A DNA stretch of 64,000 nt from Prevotella koreensis (GTDB lineage Bacteria; Bacteroidota; Bacteroidia; Bacteroidales; Bacteroidaceae): NCBI RefSeq assembly GCF_003977605.1, contig NZ_RYYU01000001.1:127175-191174 (forward strand), given 5' to 3'. Positions within the stretch are counted from its first letter, which is position 1. Each line of letters opens with the position of its first letter. A program made the translations under genes and the position numbers. Of the stretch, positions 62,290 through 64,000 are shown one piece after another. The notes beneath the pieces are model-generated. The model did no database searches and was not told where the DNA came from. It saw only the letters and a program-made list of their open reading frames with translations.

Positions 62290-63537
62290 ATGGATAAGAA
62301 AAACAATGACGGGCTGCTGGAAGATATGCCCGAAAAAAGAAAAAAGGACGGGGCTTTCGTCCGTGTGGGCACAACGCTCTACAAACTTGCAGACATGCCT
62401 CTTGTCGGAGGCGGTTTTGTAAGGAAGCGCATCGTGTGGAACAACGAGACGCTCCGTCAGGACTACGGCAGGGACTATCTGGCGACCGTCCCGAAGTATG
62501 ACGGTTTCTGCACCGTCCCCGACCATGTGAACTATCAGCCCGTAGTAGGCAGTTTCCTCAACCTCTACGAGCCGACGGGACATCATCCGAAGCAAGGGGA
62601 GTTTCCCCATATCGAGGCATTGGCAAGGCACATCTTCGGGGAGCAGTACGAACTTGGCATGGACTACCTGCAACTACTCTACCTGCATCCCATAGAGAAA
62701 CTGCCCATCCTGCTGCTCGTATCAGAGGAACGCAACACGGGCAAGAGCACATTCCTCAACTTCCTCAAAGCCCTATTCGGCGGCAATGTAACCTTCAACA
62801 CCAACGAGGACTTCCGAAGTCAGTTCAACTCGGACTGGGCAGGGAAACTGCTCATCCTCGTGGACGAGGTGCTTCTCGACCGCAGGGAGGACAGCGAGCG
62901 GCTCAAGAACCTCAGCACCACCCTTTCCTACAAGGTGGAGGCGAAGGGCAAGGACAGGGACGAGATTTCATTCTTCGCCAAGTTCGTACTATGCTCCAAC
63001 AACGAACGTCTGCCCGTCATAATCGACACAGGAGAGACACGCTATTGGGTGAGGAAGGTGGGGAGGATAGAAAAGGATGACACGGACTTCCTGCAAAGGG
63101 TAAAGGAGGAAATACCCGCCTTCCTCTATTTTCTCCAGCACCGCACGCTCTCCACGAAGAAAGAGAGCCGCATGTGGTTCAGTCCCGAACTCATCCACAC
63201 GCAAGCCCTGATCAGGATTATACGGAGCAACCGCAACAGGACGGAAGTGGAGATGGCGGAAACCTGCCTTGAAGTCATGGACTGCATGAAAGCGGACGCT
63301 TTCTCCTTCTGCATCAACGACATGCTCCTTCTGCTGAACTGCGCAGGCTGCAGGACGGACAGGACGCAGGTAAGGCGTATCGTGCAGGATATATGGAAAC
63401 TCACTCCTGCCGAAAACACGCTCACCTATACGACCTGCCAGCCGAGCTATGACAACATGCGCCCATATACGGAGATTAGGCGCACGGGGCGTTTTTACAC
63501 CATCGGCAGGAAGCAGTTGGAGGAAATGCAGGGATAG
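62290..63537 (+). CDS. mobile-element primase-helicase (P4-type, DUF5906-like)
   Basis: A protein of about 415 residues with a superfamily 3-type helicase core: Walker A LLVSEERNTGKSTFLNFLKA near residue 150, Walker B LLILVDEVLLDRREDSERLK near 195, motif C FAKFVLCSNNERLPVIIDTG near 235, and the arginine finger region ETRYWVRKVG. Such proteins help replicate phage or mobilizable elements after excision. I choose the ATG at 62290 (MDKKNNDG) preceded by AAGAAAGAA; an in-frame ATG also occurs at 62257. Confidence 0.8.
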   Translation: MDKKNNDGLLEDMPEKRKKDGAFVRVGTTLYKLADMPLVGGGFVRKRIVWNNETLRQDYGRDYLATVPKYDGFCTVPDHVNYQPVVGSFLNLYEPTGHHPKQGEFPHIEALARHIFGEQYELGMDYLQLLYLHPIEKLPILLLVSEERNTGKSTFLNFLKALFGGNVTFNTNEDFRSQFNSDWAGKLLILVDEVLLDRREDSERLKNLSTTLSYKVEAKGKDRDEISFFAKFVLCSNNERLPVIIDTGETRYWVRKVGRIEKDDTDFLQRVKEEIPAFLYFLQHRTLSTKKESRMWFSPELIHTQALIRIIRSNRNRTEVEMAETCLEVMDCMKADAFSFCINDMLLLLNCAGCRTDRTQVRRIVQDIWKLTPAENTLTYTTCQPSYDNMRPYTEIRRTGRFYTIGRKQLEEMQG

Positions 63538-63548
63538 AGGAATCGGAA

Positions 63549-63965
63549 ATGATGAAACTCCACTTTGACAAGCGGCTTGATGAGGGCATGATGAAAGCAT
63601 ATTATGTTGATTTCCAGATTATTGGAACGACATTCATCAATTCATCAGAATTTTCATCACTCCGACTTCGGTGGGAAACGGCAGTGGCATTACAGGCTGA
63701 AACGGAACAGGCAAGACACGCTGATATAAGCAACAGAAAAAGGCAGTCACGGCAAGCCGTGCATTCTGTATTTCCAAGCATGCAGGGTATTCAGATATTC
63801 GGGTGCAGTCCAAGTATGCCTTCGGAGAAACAAGTCCAATCGGCAGCACCGATGGAGAAACCGTGGGGACTTCAGGTTATAAGGGAAAGAAGTGGCAGGG
63901 GCAAATGCCCACGTGGTAAGCACGGTACGGATATTTTCAAAAGAGAAAATACCGTAGCTTATTAG
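63549..63965 (+). CDS. uncertain open frame of the mobile element
   Basis: A possible 138-residue protein starting MMKLHFDKRLDEGMMKAY, 11 bases after the primase-helicase. The first 60 residues (VDFQIIGTTFINSSEF) could be real; the rest is low-hydrophobicity with odd composition (HADISNRKRQSRQAVHS) and looks like non-coding DNA read in frame. I cannot name a family. The last 35 bases of the window show nothing. Confidence 0.3.
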   Translation: MMKLHFDKRLDEGMMKAYYVDFQIIGTTFINSSEFSSLRLRWETAVALQAETEQARHADISNRKRQSRQAVHSVFPSMQGIQIFGCSPSMPSEKQVQSAAPMEKPWGLQVIRERSGRGKCPRGKHGTDIFKRENTVAY

Positions 63966-64000
63966 GGGATTTTCTTAACGCTTCACTCCGTGTCCGCTAA

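Overview
The window looks like a chromosome segment of a Prevotella-like member of the Bacteroidales. The evidence is the Bacteroidetes promoter pattern TTTG-N19-TAnnTTTG before several genes (about 38226, 41619, 48112), a serine palmitoyltransferase, BspA-like surface proteins, a K+-type membrane pyrophosphatase, and IS982, IS4, IS5 and ISL3 elements of the types common in Bacteroidales. No rRNA, tRNA or CRISPR array was recognised.

Region 1 (1-2520) is a pile of nested and decayed insertion sequences: an IS982 copy inserted into an older IS982, an IS5-family element full of stops, and the tail of an ISL3-family transposase.

Region 2 (2525-30657) is a near-complete extracellular contractile injection system (eCIS, Afp/PVC/MAC type), read on the minus strand from 30657 down. 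The order is: a large DUF4157 cargo, a DUF4255 cap protein, one sheath, one ordinary tube protein, a second tube protein with a coiled-coil extension of about 720 residues, a 51-residue DUF5908 protein, the CIS tube-adaptor protein, a VgrG-like spike, a PAAR tip, a gp25-like wedge, two large baseplate proteins, a 626-residue conserved baseplate-linked protein, a 1362-residue leucine-rich-repeat/Ig-like protein in the place where a tail fibre is expected, the tape measure, and an AAA+ ATPase. Between the tape measure and the ATPase, in the opposite orientation, lies a second DUF4157 cargo with a zinc-protease-like C-terminus. It is broken by a run of ten G: nine G restore one reading frame, which points to phase variation. 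The long tube extension, the LRR protein as possible fibre and the poly-G switch are the most unusual parts.

Region 3 (30822-34992) is the other IS border: an IS4-family element, a second decayed IS4-family transposase cut by a complete IS982, and a tyrosine recombinase pseudogene cut by the same IS982. The eCIS locus is therefore an island bracketed by insertion sequences.

Region 4 (35190-59630) is ordinary chromosome: pyruvate phosphate dikinase, a three-module DUF285 BspA-like secreted protein, a 23S rRNA uracil methyltransferase, an OprO/P-like porin, a membrane pyrophosphatase, an ATP-grasp-like protein, an AAA/DUF4143-type ATPase, pyruvate:ferredoxin oxidoreductase, malic enzyme, a secreted DUF3298-like protein, a lipoprotein thioredoxin divergent from an AraC regulator, and serine palmitoyltransferase.

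Region 5 (59706-64000) starts with end fragments of the IS4 and IS982 elements also seen at the eCIS borders. It continues into a more GC-rich mobile element with an IntDOT-like integrase, a small DNA-binding-like protein and a primase-helicase, and runs off the window.
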